A stretch of DNA of 11,325 nucleotides, from positions 4,869-16,193 of the forward strand of contig PQAN01000343.1 in the NCBI GenBank assembly GCA_003105285.1. Direction: 5' to 3'. Origin of the DNA: Methylocystaceae bacterium. GTDB lineage: Bacteria > Pseudomonadota > Alphaproteobacteria > Rhizobiales > Beijerinckiaceae. The number at the start of each line of letters is the position of its first letter. Within the stretch, counting starts at the first letter, position 1. The position numbers and the translations under genes were made by a program. This document shows, one piece after another, positions 1 through 9,382 of the stretch. Below the pieces are notes generated by a model. It was given only the letters and a program-made list of their open reading frames with translations. It had not been told where the DNA came from and ran no database searches.

Positions 1-131
1 GCGCCGCGATAATTCGATTCGCCGGCGAGGCCGAGACTCGTCATGGCCATCGTCATCGCGCCAGGACCCGCGGCCACCCCGATCAACGCCAAGAGGTCGC
101 GCCGCGACAGGTTTGGAATTTGTTCCGTCAT
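1..131 (-). CDS. Flavin monoamine oxidase-like protein, N-terminal fragment with Tat signal
   Basis: Only the first 43 codons are inside the window; the gene runs off the left edge. The start ATG at 131-129 gives MTEQIPNLSRRDLLALIG followed by a hydrophobic, Ala/Gly-rich stretch. The twin arginines (R10, R11) in SRRDLL fit a Tat signal, so a folded cofactor-bearing protein exported to the periplasm is expected. The following segment, with AMTSLGLAGESNYRG, resembles from memory the leader of FAD-dependent flavin monoamine oxidase-family proteins, whose FAD-binding domain would begin just beyond the edge. That domain cannot be seen, so the enzyme assignment is tentative while the Tat signal is fairly clear. 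An ATG five bases further upstream meets a stop after two codons and is not used. The gene lies 125 bp downstream of the TonB receptor on the same strand and may be co-transcribed with it. Confidence 0.6.
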   Translation of the reverse strand, partial: MTEQIPNLSRRDLLALIGVAAGPGAMTMAMTSLGLAGESNYRG

Positions 132-256
132 CTCATGTCCGCCTTGGACGTCCGAATCGATGCGCCGACCGACAGATGCGCCATAAACCGTCATGACGCG
201 AATTGCCGATCATAGATCGAAACGCGCCGGGGATTGAACAACCGCCTCATGGGTCT

Positions 257-2765
<2,509 letters not shown>

Positions 2766-2874
2766 GACGCCCCCTCTCAATCGATCGAATAGTCAATGCG
2801 TTCGCAACAAAGCAGGCGAGGGACGGCCGGATCGTCGTGACATAGCCGCCCACGCCTCGGCTTTAGCAGTATTA

Positions 2875-2903
2875 TGTATATTTACACAAAACAGAAATTC
2901 TAA
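2875..2903 (-). promoter_or_regulatory. Candidate sigma70-type promoter of the TonB receptor
   Basis: Read on the minus strand, a -35-like TTAGAA (plus coordinates 2898-2903) and a -10-like TATACA (2875-2880) are separated by 17 bases. Transcription would start about 110 bases before the chosen ATG. Neither hexamer is close to consensus and the region is AT-rich, so chance matches are likely; spacing and location are the main support. Confidence 0.3.
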
Positions 2904-2963
2904 CTCGAAATATGAGTCGCGCTGACCTGTCGATATCAAAGTACAATATGCAGATATGACGCG

Positions 2964-2989
2964 AATAAACTTCGATCTATTCGTTTATT
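2964..2989. repeat. Inverted repeat AATAAAC / GTTTATT
   Basis: Seven-base perfect arms (2964-2970 and 2983-2989) are separated by 12 bases. It lies upstream of the candidate receptor promoter and downstream of the channel gene, so it could be a regulator site or a weak transcript-end hairpin. No U-tract follows on the minus strand. Confidence 0.4.
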
Positions 2990-3073
2990 TCTGCTATTTT
3001 ATACTATACTTAGACGAATTCGGAGAATAAATCGTCCGTAACGAACATCGTCGCGCTCGAGCGCCTCCAAGTT

Positions 3074-4561
3074 TCAAGGCGGCGCGAACGAAGCGATCTC
3101 TGTCGCCGCGGCCCTTCCGCCGGAGCCGGCCGTCGCATCCGCATCGATTCCGAGCGCTCGGAAGATGGCGACGGCCGCACGGGCGCTCGCGGCGCGCCGA
3201 TGCGCGAGCGAATCTCTTGCGACCAACAATTGTCGATCGGCGTCGAGCACGTCGGTGAGGCCGATCGCGCCGGCTTCATAAGCCGCGACCGAGGCGCTCC
3301 TCGCTTTCGCGAGCGCGGCGATCTCCTGTTTCGAAATGTCGATCTGCCGTCTCAGTCGATGGTGCGACATGAACGCGTTCTCGACCTCTTCCGCCGCGCG
3401 CAGGACAGCGGCGCGATAGAGCGCCAGAGCCTCGGCCATGGCGCTGTCGGCGCGCGCGATCTCGGCGTCGATGCGGCCGAAGTCGAACAGCCTCCAGCGC
3501 AAGGCCCCGAGCGCCTGCGGCTGAAAGGTCGCGCCTTTGAACAGAAGATCGGCGCGCAGGCTCTCGAAGCCGAGCAGACCGGCGATCGAGATCTTCGGAT
3601 AATACTCGGCGATCGCCGCGCCGATGCGCGCATTGGCGGCGGCGAGCTTCCGCTCGGCGACGGCCAAGTCGGGACGACGCCGCAGGAGATCGGCCGGATC
3701 GGCGCCGACGGCTCCGATGGAGGGAGCAGGGATATCGGCGGGCTTCGCGAATTCGACTCGATAGGCGCCGGGCTGCGCGCCCATCAGCACGTCCAGCCTG
3801 TTCGACTGCGCGTCGAGCGCCGCCTGCAGCGGCGGAATCGCATTGCGCGCCCGATAGAGAAGCGCTTCCGCCTGGGCGACCTCCCGATCCGTCGCCACGC
3901 CGCGCGTCAGACGCAGACGCACGAGATCGAGCAGCCGGACCTGCGTCGCGACCTGATCTTCGGCGAGGCGCAGCCGCGCCTGATATTCGCGGATTTGCAG
4001 ATAGGCGTCGGCCGTATCGGCGACGATCACGACACACACGCCGCGATGCGCCGCCTCGGACGCGGAGGCCTCGGCTTGCGCGGCCTCGGCGAGGCGCCGC
4101 AAACCGCCGAAGACGTCGATCTCCCAATTCGCGCCGATGGAAATGTCGTGCAGCCGCTGAGCGCGCTCATAACCCGGCAGATTGCGGCCGATGACGCCGA
4201 TGGGACTCTCGAGCGACTGATATTGCTGAGCGACCGAGGCCGACAGATTTCCCTGCGGCGCGAGTTGCGCATCGGCCTGCGCGGCCGCCGCGCGCGAGGC
4301 CTGAAGCCGCGAGAGCGAAGCGGAAAGATCGAGGTTCTGGTCGAGCGCCCGCCGAATGGCGCGCTCGAGCACGGGATCGTGAAACGCTCTCCACCATGGA
4401 TCGATGGACGGCGCCGACCGCCCCTTCGCCGATGTCGGCGCATTGCGAAAAGGCGCGAGAGCGATGTCGGGCGGATGATAATCGGGTCCGATTTCGCAGG
4501 CCGAGAGACCGAAGGCCGCCGCGATGAATCCCCCTCCGGCCAACGCATGTCGCACGCTCAT
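3074..4561 (-). CDS. NodT-family efflux outer-membrane channel lipoprotein (TolC-like OMF)
   Basis: Outer-membrane factor that forms the exit duct of a three-part efflux pump. The 495-residue length is usual for the NodT/OprM group. A lipoprotein signal ends in FGLSAC with the lipidated Cys at residue 22, followed by the typical EIGPDYHPP and the later WWRAFHDPVLERAIRRAL. Two repeats of long alpha-helical hairpins follow, rich in Ala/Arg/Gln (for example NLDLSASLSRLQASRAAAAQ), as does the characteristic RRRPDLAVAERKLAAANARIGAAIAEYYPKISI segment in shortened form around RRRPDLAVAERKL. ATG at 4561 is the first start after the divergent promoter region. It is transcribed away from the HxlR-EmrA-EmrB operon with a 119-bp gap, so it probably supplies the outer-membrane part of that pump. 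The gene is intact. Confidence 0.93.
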   Translation of the reverse strand: MSVRHALAGGGFIAAAFGLSACEIGPDYHPPDIALAPFRNAPTSAKGRSAPSIDPWWRAFHDPVLERAIRRALDQNLDLSASLSRLQASRAAAAQADAQLAPQGNLSASVAQQYQSLESPIGVIGRNLPGYERAQRLHDISIGANWEIDVFGGLRRLAEAAQAEASASEAAHRGVCVVIVADTADAYLQIREYQARLRLAEDQVATQVRLLDLVRLRLTRGVATDREVAQAEALLYRARNAIPPLQAALDAQSNRLDVLMGAQPGAYRVEFAKPADIPAPSIGAVGADPADLLRRRPDLAVAERKLAAANARIGAAIAEYYPKISIAGLLGFESLRADLLFKGATFQPQALGALRWRLFDFGRIDAEIARADSAMAEALALYRAAVLRAAEEVENAFMSHHRLRRQIDISKQEIAALAKARSASVAAYEAGAIGLTDVLDADRQLLVARDSLAHRRAASARAAVAIFRALGIDADATAGSGGRAAATEIASFAPP

Positions 4562-4632
4562 CTACTCATCGCCCATCCTTACGACGCATCGACGCGTCCC
4601 GCACGCCGTTACGCATTCGCGCCGACCGACGC

Positions 4633-4661
4633 TTGCATTGCGGCGTCGACGAGCATAGTAT
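4633..4661 (+). promoter_or_regulatory. Candidate sigma70 promoter of the HxlR-emrA-emrB operon
   Basis: TTGCAT (4633-4638) and TAGTAT (4656-4661) are separated by exactly 17 bases in the divergent intergenic region. Predicted initiation near 4667-4669 leaves a leader of only about 12 bases before the ATG at 4681. This fits the weak ribosome-binding site (GAAAG at 4672-4676). Confidence 0.5.
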
Positions 4662-4662
4662 A

Positions 4663-4675
4663 TTTCATAATGAAA
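4663..4675. promoter_or_regulatory. Palindromic operator candidate TTTCATAATGAAA
   Basis: A perfect 6-base inverted repeat around one central A sits immediately after the -10 box and over the predicted start of transcription, 5 bases before the regulator's ATG. A dimeric repressor bound here would block initiation. The adjacent HxlR-type regulator is the obvious candidate, but binding is inferred from position only. Confidence 0.5.
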
Positions 4676-4680
4676 GTAAC

Positions 4681-5190
4681 ATGATTCCCATGCGACACAA
4701 GCGCTTCGACAAGATGGAATGTCCGATCGCCCGCAGCCTCGAGCGCGTTGGCGAATGGTGGACGATTCTCATCCTGCGCGACGCCCTGCTCGGCACGACG
4801 CGTTTCGACGAATTTCAAAAGAGCCTGGAGATCGCTCCCAATATTCTGACGCGGCGTCTTCGCGCCATGGAGGAGGCGGGGCTGTTGCAGCGACGCCGCT
4901 ACAGCGAGCGTCCGCCGCGCGACGAATATATCCTCACCCGACGCGGCCGCGACTTCAGCCCCGTTCTGCTCGCTCTGCTGGCCTGGGGGAACAAGCATTT
5001 CGCGCCCGAAGGCGAAAGCGTCTCGCTCGTCGACGCGCGAACCGGCCTGACCGCCGTCCCGGCGATGTACGACGCCGTCAGCGGCCGTCCGATCACTATG
5101 CGCGATTTTCAATTCCGGCCCGGCCCGGCGGCGAACGAGCGCATTCATCGACGCTATGGAGCGCCGAAACGCGAACGGGAGACGAAATGA
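4681..5190 (+). CDS. HxlR-family winged-helix transcriptional regulator
   Basis: A 169-residue DNA-binding protein that probably represses the efflux operon it heads and may control the divergent channel gene. The HxlR signature is clear: MECPIARSLERVGEWWTILI (residues 12-31) begins the winged helix, followed by RFDEFQKSL, IAPNILTRRLRAMEEAGLL as the recognition helix region, and RRYSERPPRDEYILTRRGRD as the wing. The C-terminal tail of about 70 residues is longer than in minimal members. Cys14 is the only cysteine; in some family members the equivalent residue senses quinones, aldehydes or other electrophiles, so an electrophile-type inducer is possible. The ATG at 4681 is chosen; an upstream TTG at 4633 would place the promoter and operator inside the gene. 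Its stop overlaps the adaptor's start (ATGA), indicating translational coupling. Confidence 0.93.
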   Translation: MIPMRHKRFDKMECPIARSLERVGEWWTILILRDALLGTTRFDEFQKSLEIAPNILTRRLRAMEEAGLLQRRRYSERPPRDEYILTRRGRDFSPVLLALLAWGNKHFAPEGESVSLVDARTGLTAVPAMYDAVSGRPITMRDFQFRPGPAANERIHRRYGAPKRERETK

Positions 5191-6290
5191 CCGAGGCCGT
5201 GCTGGAGCGAGACGCGGCGTCCTCCCCTGCCGCGAAAAGCCGCCCGCGGCCGGCGCGCCGCAAGCCGCTGATCTATGCGCTCGCGCTCCTCGGCGTCGTC
5301 GCGGCGACGCGCTACGGATATCGCTGGTGGACGCAAGGCCGCTTCCTCGAGCAGACCGACGACGCCTATGTCGGCGGCGAAGTGACGGTCGTCGCGTCGA
5401 AAGTGTCGGGGCTCGTCGCCGAGGTCGCCGCCTCCGACAATCAGAGCGTGCGGGCCGGCGAGCTTCTGGTCAAGATCGACGACCGCGACTATCGCGCGAT
5501 CCTCGCGAAAGCCGAGGCCGTCGTCGCCGGTCAGATCGCGACGCTCGCCAATCTCGATGCGACGCGCCGGCTGCAGCAGGCCGTCGTCGCGCAAGCGAGA
5601 GCCGGCGTCGCCGCCGCCGACGCGGAAATCACGCGCACGCGCTTCGATCAATCGCGGTTCCAGGAACTGTCGGCGAAGGCCGCGGCCTCGACGCAGACGT
5701 TCCAGAAGGCCGATGCGGACTATAAGCAGGCGCTCGCGGCCGGCGAGCGCGCCCGCGCCATATCGGACGCGGCGGAGCGGCAACTCGACGTCATCGACGC
5801 GCAAAAGCGCCAGGCCGAGGCGGCGCTCGCCGGCGCGAAAGCCGATCGCGATCTCGCCGCGCTCAATGTGAGCTACACGGAAATTCGCGCGCCGATCGAC
5901 GGCGTCGTCGGCAATCGCAGCGCGCGCGTCGGCGGCTTCGCGGCCGTCGGCGCGAAGCTGCTTTCCGTCGTCCCGTCGCAGGGCCTGTGGGTGGACGCCA
6001 ATTTCAAGGAGAGCCAGATCGTCGATCTGCGGCCCGGTCTCTCCGCGACGATCGAGCCGGACGTCGCGCCCGGCCAGATATTCAGTGGCCATGTGGCGAG
6101 CCTCGCGCCGGCGACCGGCGCGCGCTTCAGCATTCTGCCGCCCGAGAACGCCACCGGCAATTTCACCAAGATCGTCCAGCGCGTGCCCGTGCGCATCGTG
6201 CTCGACGGCGAGGCGTCGGCGCTCGGCCGGCTACGTCCCGGCCTGTCTGTCACCGTGCAGGTCGACCGCCGCGACAAGGACAAGCCGTGA
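5187..6290 (+). CDS. EmrA/HlyD-like periplasmic adaptor (membrane fusion protein)
   Basis: A 367-residue inner-membrane-anchored adaptor linking an MFS pump to an outer-membrane channel. A basic N-terminus (RPARRKP) precedes one membrane segment at about 28-45. The family hallmark TDDAYVGGEV follows at 57-66, then a lipoyl-like half (VSGLVAEVAASDNQSVRAGELLVKIDDRDY, here in parts), a long Ala/Gln/Arg coiled-coil hairpin (about 110-220), the second lipoyl half with NVSYTEIRAPIDGVVG, and a beta-barrel with LWVDANFKESQI, typical of EmrA. The start ATG lies within the ATGA overlap with the HxlR gene. The stop overlaps the GTG of the pump gene (GTGA), so the three genes form one coupled operon. Nothing is missing. 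Confidence 0.94.
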   Translation: MTEAVLERDAASSPAAKSRPRPARRKPLIYALALLGVVAATRYGYRWWTQGRFLEQTDDAYVGGEVTVVASKVSGLVAEVAASDNQSVRAGELLVKIDDRDYRAILAKAEAVVAGQIATLANLDATRRLQQAVVAQARAGVAAADAEITRTRFDQSRFQELSAKAAASTQTFQKADADYKQALAAGERARAISDAAERQLDVIDAQKRQAEAALAGAKADRDLAALNVSYTEIRAPIDGVVGNRSARVGGFAAVGAKLLSVVPSQGLWVDANFKESQIVDLRPGLSATIEPDVAPGQIFSGHVASLAPATGARFSILPPENATGNFTKIVQRVPVRIVLDGEASALGRLRPGLSVTVQVDRRDKDKP

Positions 6291-7864
6291 GCGGCGCGGA
6301 GCCGAACCCCTCGGAACTGCCGACTCGAGCAAAAGTCTTCGCTTTCGCGACGATGGCGGTCGGACTGTTCATCGCGCTGCTCGACGTTCAGATCGTCTCG
6401 TCCTCGCTCGCCGACATCGGCGGCGGCCTGTCCGCCGGCGCGGACGAGACCGCCTGGGTGCAGACGAGCTACCTCATCGCCGAGATCATCGTCATCCCTC
6501 TGTCGGGCTGGCTGTCGCGGGTCATGTCGACGCGCTGGCTGTTCAGCGCTTCCGCCGCCGGATTCACGGCGACGAGCATGTTGTGCGGCTACGCCTGGGA
6601 CATCGACAGCATGATCGTCTTCAGAGCGCTGCAAGGCTTTCTCGGCGGCTCGATGGTGCCGACGGTCTTCACCGCCGCCTTCTCCTTCTTCAGCGGCTCG
6701 CAAGTGGTGCTCGCCGCCGCGACGATCGGCGCCCTCTCGTCGCTGGCCCCGACGCTCGGGCCGACGATCGGCGGCTGGATCACCGATCATTACTCCTGGC
6801 ATTGGCTGTTTTTCGTCAATCTCCTTCCCGGCCTCTTCGTCACCATCGCCGTGCCGATGCTCGTGCGCATCGACAAGCCCGATCTCTCTCTGCTGCGCGG
6901 CGCCGATTATCTCGGCATGGCGCTGATGGCGGTGTTTCTCGGCTGCCTCGAATATGCGCTGGAAGAAGGCCCGCGCCGGGATTGGCTCGGCGACCGCACG
7001 ATCCATGCGACGGCTTGGATTTCCGCGCTCGCGGGCGCGGCCTTCATATGGCGCTGCCTTGCTCACCCGGCGCCGGTCGTCGATCTGCGCGCGCTTCGAA
7101 ATCGCAATTTTTCGCTCGGCTGCCTTTTTTCCTTCGTCACCGGCATCGGCATTTTTTCGACCGTCTATCTCACGCCGGTGTTTCTGGCGCGGGCGCGCGG
7201 CTTCAGCGCCTGGCAGATCGGCCTCGCCGTGTTCTCTACCGGGCTGTTCCAGATTTCGGCCATCCCGATCTATGCGATTTGCGCGCGCTACGTCGATCTT
7301 CGCCGGCTGTTGACGTTCGGTCTCGCCTGTTTCGCCGCGAGCATGTGGCTCTTCGCGCCGCTCACCCACGACTGGGGCTGGCGCGAGCTTTTGGCGCCGC
7401 AAGGCTTTCGCGGCTTCGCCCAGCAATTCGCAGTCGCGCCGACGGTGATTCTCGCCCTGGGCGCGCTATCGCCCGAGCGATTGAAACTGGCCTCGGGTCT
7501 CTTCAATCTCATGCGCAATCTCGGCGGCGCGATCGGCATCGCCATCTGCGGCACGATTCTCGACGACCGCACCAATCTGCACTTCCTGCGCCTCGCCGAA
7601 CATCTCGATTCGACCAATGACGCGGCGATGAATTTTCTTCAAACGCTCGCCGCCGGCGGCGCAGCCATCGCCGGAGACGACGCGGTCCAGGCCCAGGCCG
7701 CGGCTCTCGAACGACTGCGGGCGATGACCTTGCGCGAGGCGCAGATCCAAGCCTTCGCGGACGCCTTTTTGTTCATCATGATCTGCTTTCTCGTCGCCGC
7801 CGCGATGACGCCCGCGATGCAAAAGGTCGCTCCGCGCAGCGCGGCGCCGGCCGAAGCGCACTGA
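6287..7864 (+). CDS. EmrB-like DHA2-family MFS efflux transporter
   Basis: A 525-residue proton-driven exporter of the 14-helix DHA2 family, the inner-membrane pump partner of the upstream adaptor. It starts with GTG in a 4-base overlap with the adaptor stop. Visible family marks are LLDVQIV at about 31-37 in the first helix, AWVQTSYLIAEIIVIPLSGW in helix 2, FRALQGFLGGSMVPT in helix 4, and antiporter motif C in APTLGPTIGGWI (about 153-165), followed by WHWLFFVNLLPG. The C-terminal half has FNLMRNLGGAIGIAICGT, again typical of EmrB. The substrate cannot be read from sequence; hydrophobic drugs, uncouplers, fatty acids or a product of the neighbouring acyl-carrier cluster are all possible. Confidence 0.94.
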   Translation: MSGAEPNPSELPTRAKVFAFATMAVGLFIALLDVQIVSSSLADIGGGLSAGADETAWVQTSYLIAEIIVIPLSGWLSRVMSTRWLFSASAAGFTATSMLCGYAWDIDSMIVFRALQGFLGGSMVPTVFTAAFSFFSGSQVVLAAATIGALSSLAPTLGPTIGGWITDHYSWHWLFFVNLLPGLFVTIAVPMLVRIDKPDLSLLRGADYLGMALMAVFLGCLEYALEEGPRRDWLGDRTIHATAWISALAGAAFIWRCLAHPAPVVDLRALRNRNFSLGCLFSFVTGIGIFSTVYLTPVFLARARGFSAWQIGLAVFSTGLFQISAIPIYAICARYVDLRRLLTFGLACFAASMWLFAPLTHDWGWRELLAPQGFRGFAQQFAVAPTVILALGALSPERLKLASGLFNLMRNLGGAIGIAICGTILDDRTNLHFLRLAEHLDSTNDAAMNFLQTLAAGGAAIAGDDAVQAQAAALERLRAMTLREAQIQAFADAFLFIMICFLVAAAMTPAMQKVAPRSAAPAEAH

Positions 7865-7893
7865 CGCTCGCCGGCGCTCCCTCGCAAGTTCTC

Positions 7894-7924
7894 GAAAAGA
7901 GCGAGCCTGACGGCTCGCGGTCCG
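7894..7924 (+). repeat. Short dispersed repeat, copy 1 (GAAAAGAGCG ... ACGGCTCGCGGTCCG)
   Basis: A 10-base block (7894-7903) and a 15-base block (7910-7924) separated by 6 bases recur exactly, with an 8-base gap, at 11266-11298. Both copies are in the same orientation just downstream of a gene end. This copy starts 30 bases after the pump stop codon. Confidence 0.6.
7901..7918 (+). terminator. Hairpin after the efflux operon
   Basis: GCGAGCC (7901-7907) and GGCTCGC (7912-7918) form a perfect 7-bp stem with a TGAC loop, 36 bases after the pump stop. There is no T-tract, so it is either a transcript-end stabiliser, a Rho-linked site or simply part of the dispersed repeat it overlaps. A second short pair, GGTCC/GGACC (7919-7923 and 7936-7940), follows. 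Confidence 0.4.
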
Positions 7925-8030
7925 AGCGATGGTCAGGACCCGCGAACCTCCAACCCCCCGGCCGAACACGAGGCGGTTTTTCGGGATCGTTTGGCGCTCC
8001 GCGAGCCGACCGGTGAGCTGCGCCGATCTA

Positions 8031-8070
8031 ATAGTTGTATATTTATTTATTGCAATCTATAGTTGTATAG
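8031..8070 (+). promoter_or_regulatory. Tandem operator-like motif ATAGTTGTATA
   Basis: The 11-base motif occurs at 8031-8041 and 8059-8069, starts 28 bases apart, each with a small dyad ATA-gttg-TAT. The second extends to a perfect CTATA-gttg-TATAG (8057-8070). It is embedded in an AT-rich island inside GC-rich DNA, directly over the best promoter for the diiron gene. A dimeric activator or repressor could bind both copies. No known regulator motif was recognised. Confidence 0.5.
8035..8063 (+). promoter_or_regulatory. Candidate sigma70 promoter of the diiron/ACP cluster
   Basis: TTGTAT (8035-8040) and TATAGT (8058-8063) are spaced by 17 bases, giving a start near 8070 and a leader of about 77 bases. 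An overlapping alternative is TTGCAA (8050-8055) with TATCAA (8073-8078), also 17 apart. Both use the AT-rich island between the efflux and diiron genes, so a promoter here is likely even if the exact boxes are uncertain. Confidence 0.5.
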
Positions 8071-8146
8071 GCTATCAAAACGCCAGGCCAGCGCAAACGC
8101 GGCCGAGCTATTTTTCTAATGCGATATTTTCTCGAGGAGACGATCG

Positions 8147-9094
8147 ATGAGCGGATTGGAAACTATCGTCGAATTCGGCTGTCTTTCGGACGAACAACGT
8201 TGGAACGCCGGCCGCTACGACTTCGCCTGGCTGCCGGAGTTGGACGCACACGACCGCGGCATCGTCAAGCTGCTCGATTGCCTGGCGGACGGCGAGTTCT
8301 CCGGCCAAGCGTCCTCCGCCCAGCTCTACGAGCTGATGGTCCGCGAGGTCGACAACGGCTACCCGCGCGAACTGCAATATGACTGGGCGGAAATCTACGC
8401 CTACGCCAACATCATCGTCTATGAGGAGAGTCGGCACGGTTTCTCGCTCGGGCTCCTCAATTATTACGTCGACACCGGGCGCACCGACTTCATCAAGCGA
8501 TTGTCGGTCCGCGAATATGGACGCAAATATGTCTGGTGCTACGACGATCGCCGCTATTGGGATCTCTATAGCTATATTCTCGCGCATCTGTTCGGCGAGG
8601 TCGTGAACACCGAACTCTATCGCGACATTCGCGCCAAGGTGCATCACCCCGAACTGCGCCAGATCATCACCAATGTGATGACCGACGAGGCGCGGCACAC
8701 GCGCGCCTGGGCCAATCTCATCGGCAATCTGATCCGCTCCGATCCGCGCCACGAGGAGCGCGCGCTGAAAACGCTGACGAAGGGGCTGCTGTTCCACAAC
8801 GCCATGGTGCACGAAACCTATTTCGAAGGGCAGAACAAGATGCTGAAGCTCTTCTCCTCGGCGCAGGGCGGCAAGGCCGGCGCGATCGAACGCATCGTCA
8901 AGATCAAGCACAATCTGCTCGACGAATTGTTCGGCGCCGACAAGAATCCTCTGTCGGAAGCGGAGATCAAGAAAATCCATATGGAGTTCCTGGCCTCGTC
9001 CTTCGGCGAGACGCGCGCCGTCGCGGGGCCGAACGGAACGATCAAGTTCCTCAAGCAAGAAGAGGACGCTCCCGTGCTGGCCGAGGCCGTCTGA
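8147..9094 (+). CDS. Ferritin-like diiron protein related to acyl-ACP desaturases
   Basis: A 315-residue soluble, probably oxygen-activating diiron enzyme. Two ExxH iron-binding motifs are visible in the desaturase context: YEESRHG (E94, H97; compare EENRHG of plant stearoyl-ACP desaturase) and TDEARH (E181, H184; compare DEKRH). Their 87-residue spacing is close to the 86 known for that family. E151 in LFGEVV aligns with the bridging Glu before the second motif; the first-helix ligand is probably E62 or E67. No membrane segment is seen. The family would desaturate, hydroxylate or otherwise oxidise an ACP-bound chain, and an ACP, its activating transferase and a ketoacyl reductase follow, which fits an ACP-tethered substrate. 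N-oxygenation (AurF/CmlI-like) is an alternative. The start is well supported by GAGGAGA six bases upstream. The exact reaction is unknown. Confidence 0.8.
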   Translation: MSGLETIVEFGCLSDEQRWNAGRYDFAWLPELDAHDRGIVKLLDCLADGEFSGQASSAQLYELMVREVDNGYPRELQYDWAEIYAYANIIVYEESRHGFSLGLLNYYVDTGRTDFIKRLSVREYGRKYVWCYDDRRYWDLYSYILAHLFGEVVNTELYRDIRAKVHHPELRQIITNVMTDEARHTRAWANLIGNLIRSDPRHEERALKTLTKGLLFHNAMVHETYFEGQNKMLKLFSSAQGGKAGAIERIVKIKHNLLDELFGADKNPLSEAEIKKIHMEFLASSFGETRAVAGPNGTIKFLKQEEDAPVLAEAV

Positions 9095-9095
9095 C

Positions 9096-9117
9096 GTCGC
9101 TTTCGGGTCGCTTTCGG
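9096..9117 (+). repeat. Perfect tandem 11-base duplication
   Basis: GTCGCTTTCGG occurs twice head to tail (9096-9106, 9107-9117) right after the diiron gene stop. It is probably a replication-slippage duplication; no function is apparent. Confidence 0.55.
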
Positions 9118-9130
9118 CCGGATACACGCT

Positions 9131-9237
9131 GTCATTCCCGGCGGGCGAAGACCCGACCGGGAATCCGACTGGGCTCTGCACGATTTATTTCATTGCGCCG
9201 AGTTTCCAGGTCGCCGCTTCGCAGCGCCTGGAACGAC
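9131..9237. repeat. REP/MITE-like palindromic element with two hairpins
   Basis: A 107-bp element lies between the diiron and transferase genes. Its ends are imperfect inverted repeats, GTCATTCC (9131-9138) and GGAACGAC (9230-9237), matching at 7 of 8 positions. Inside, hairpin 1 pairs ATTCCCGG/CCGGGAAT and CGGG/CCCG around a 6-base loop (9134-9164, one bulged A). Hairpin 2 pairs TTCCAGG/CCTGGAA around a CGCT/AGCG stem (9204-9233). Such palindromic units are typically dispersed in intergenic DNA. It could stabilise the diiron transcript or reduce read-through into the downstream genes. No transposase is present. Confidence 0.65.
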
Positions 9238-9382
9238 GAAGATTGCGCCGCGAACCGACCAGCGAGTTCGCGTCGCCCGATTTTTTCAAAGCAGAGATTT
9301 TCGACAATGAATCCGTTCACGGCTGTCCCGCGTTCCCGTTTGCGCGTCCGCGCGTCCAAAGCCTGTCGGTGAGGCGCGCGCA

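Larger units (their letters stand above)
2766..3073. other. AT-rich intergenic region between outer-membrane channel gene and TonB receptor
   Basis: This 308-bp gap has no convincing gene. The stretch from about 2860 to 3030 is strikingly AT-rich compared with the surrounding GC-rich coding DNA. It must hold the end of the NodT-type channel transcript and the start of the receptor transcript, both on the minus strand. It contains a candidate minus-strand promoter (2875-2903), a short palindrome AGAA-A-TTCT (2893-2901) and an inverted repeat AATAAAC/GTTTATT (2964-2989). No T-tract terminator was found. Confidence 0.6.

Noticed and set aside
2893..2903. Possible Irr/ICE-type iron box (AGAA-A-TTCT) near the receptor promoter
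   Set aside because: The rhizobial ICE consensus has two 7-base halves with a 3-base spacer; here the arms are 4 bases with a 1-base spacer, so the match is too weak to claim iron control.
5873..7426. Long minus-strand open frame opposite the adaptor and pump genes
   Set aside because: It is highly charged and repetitive, and it overlaps two well-supported membrane-transport genes on the other strand.
8031..8070. Lux-box (quorum-sensing regulator site)
   Set aside because: The dyad CTATA-gttg-TATAG is shorter than, and differs from, known lux-box consensus sequences, and no LuxR/LuxI gene is in the window.
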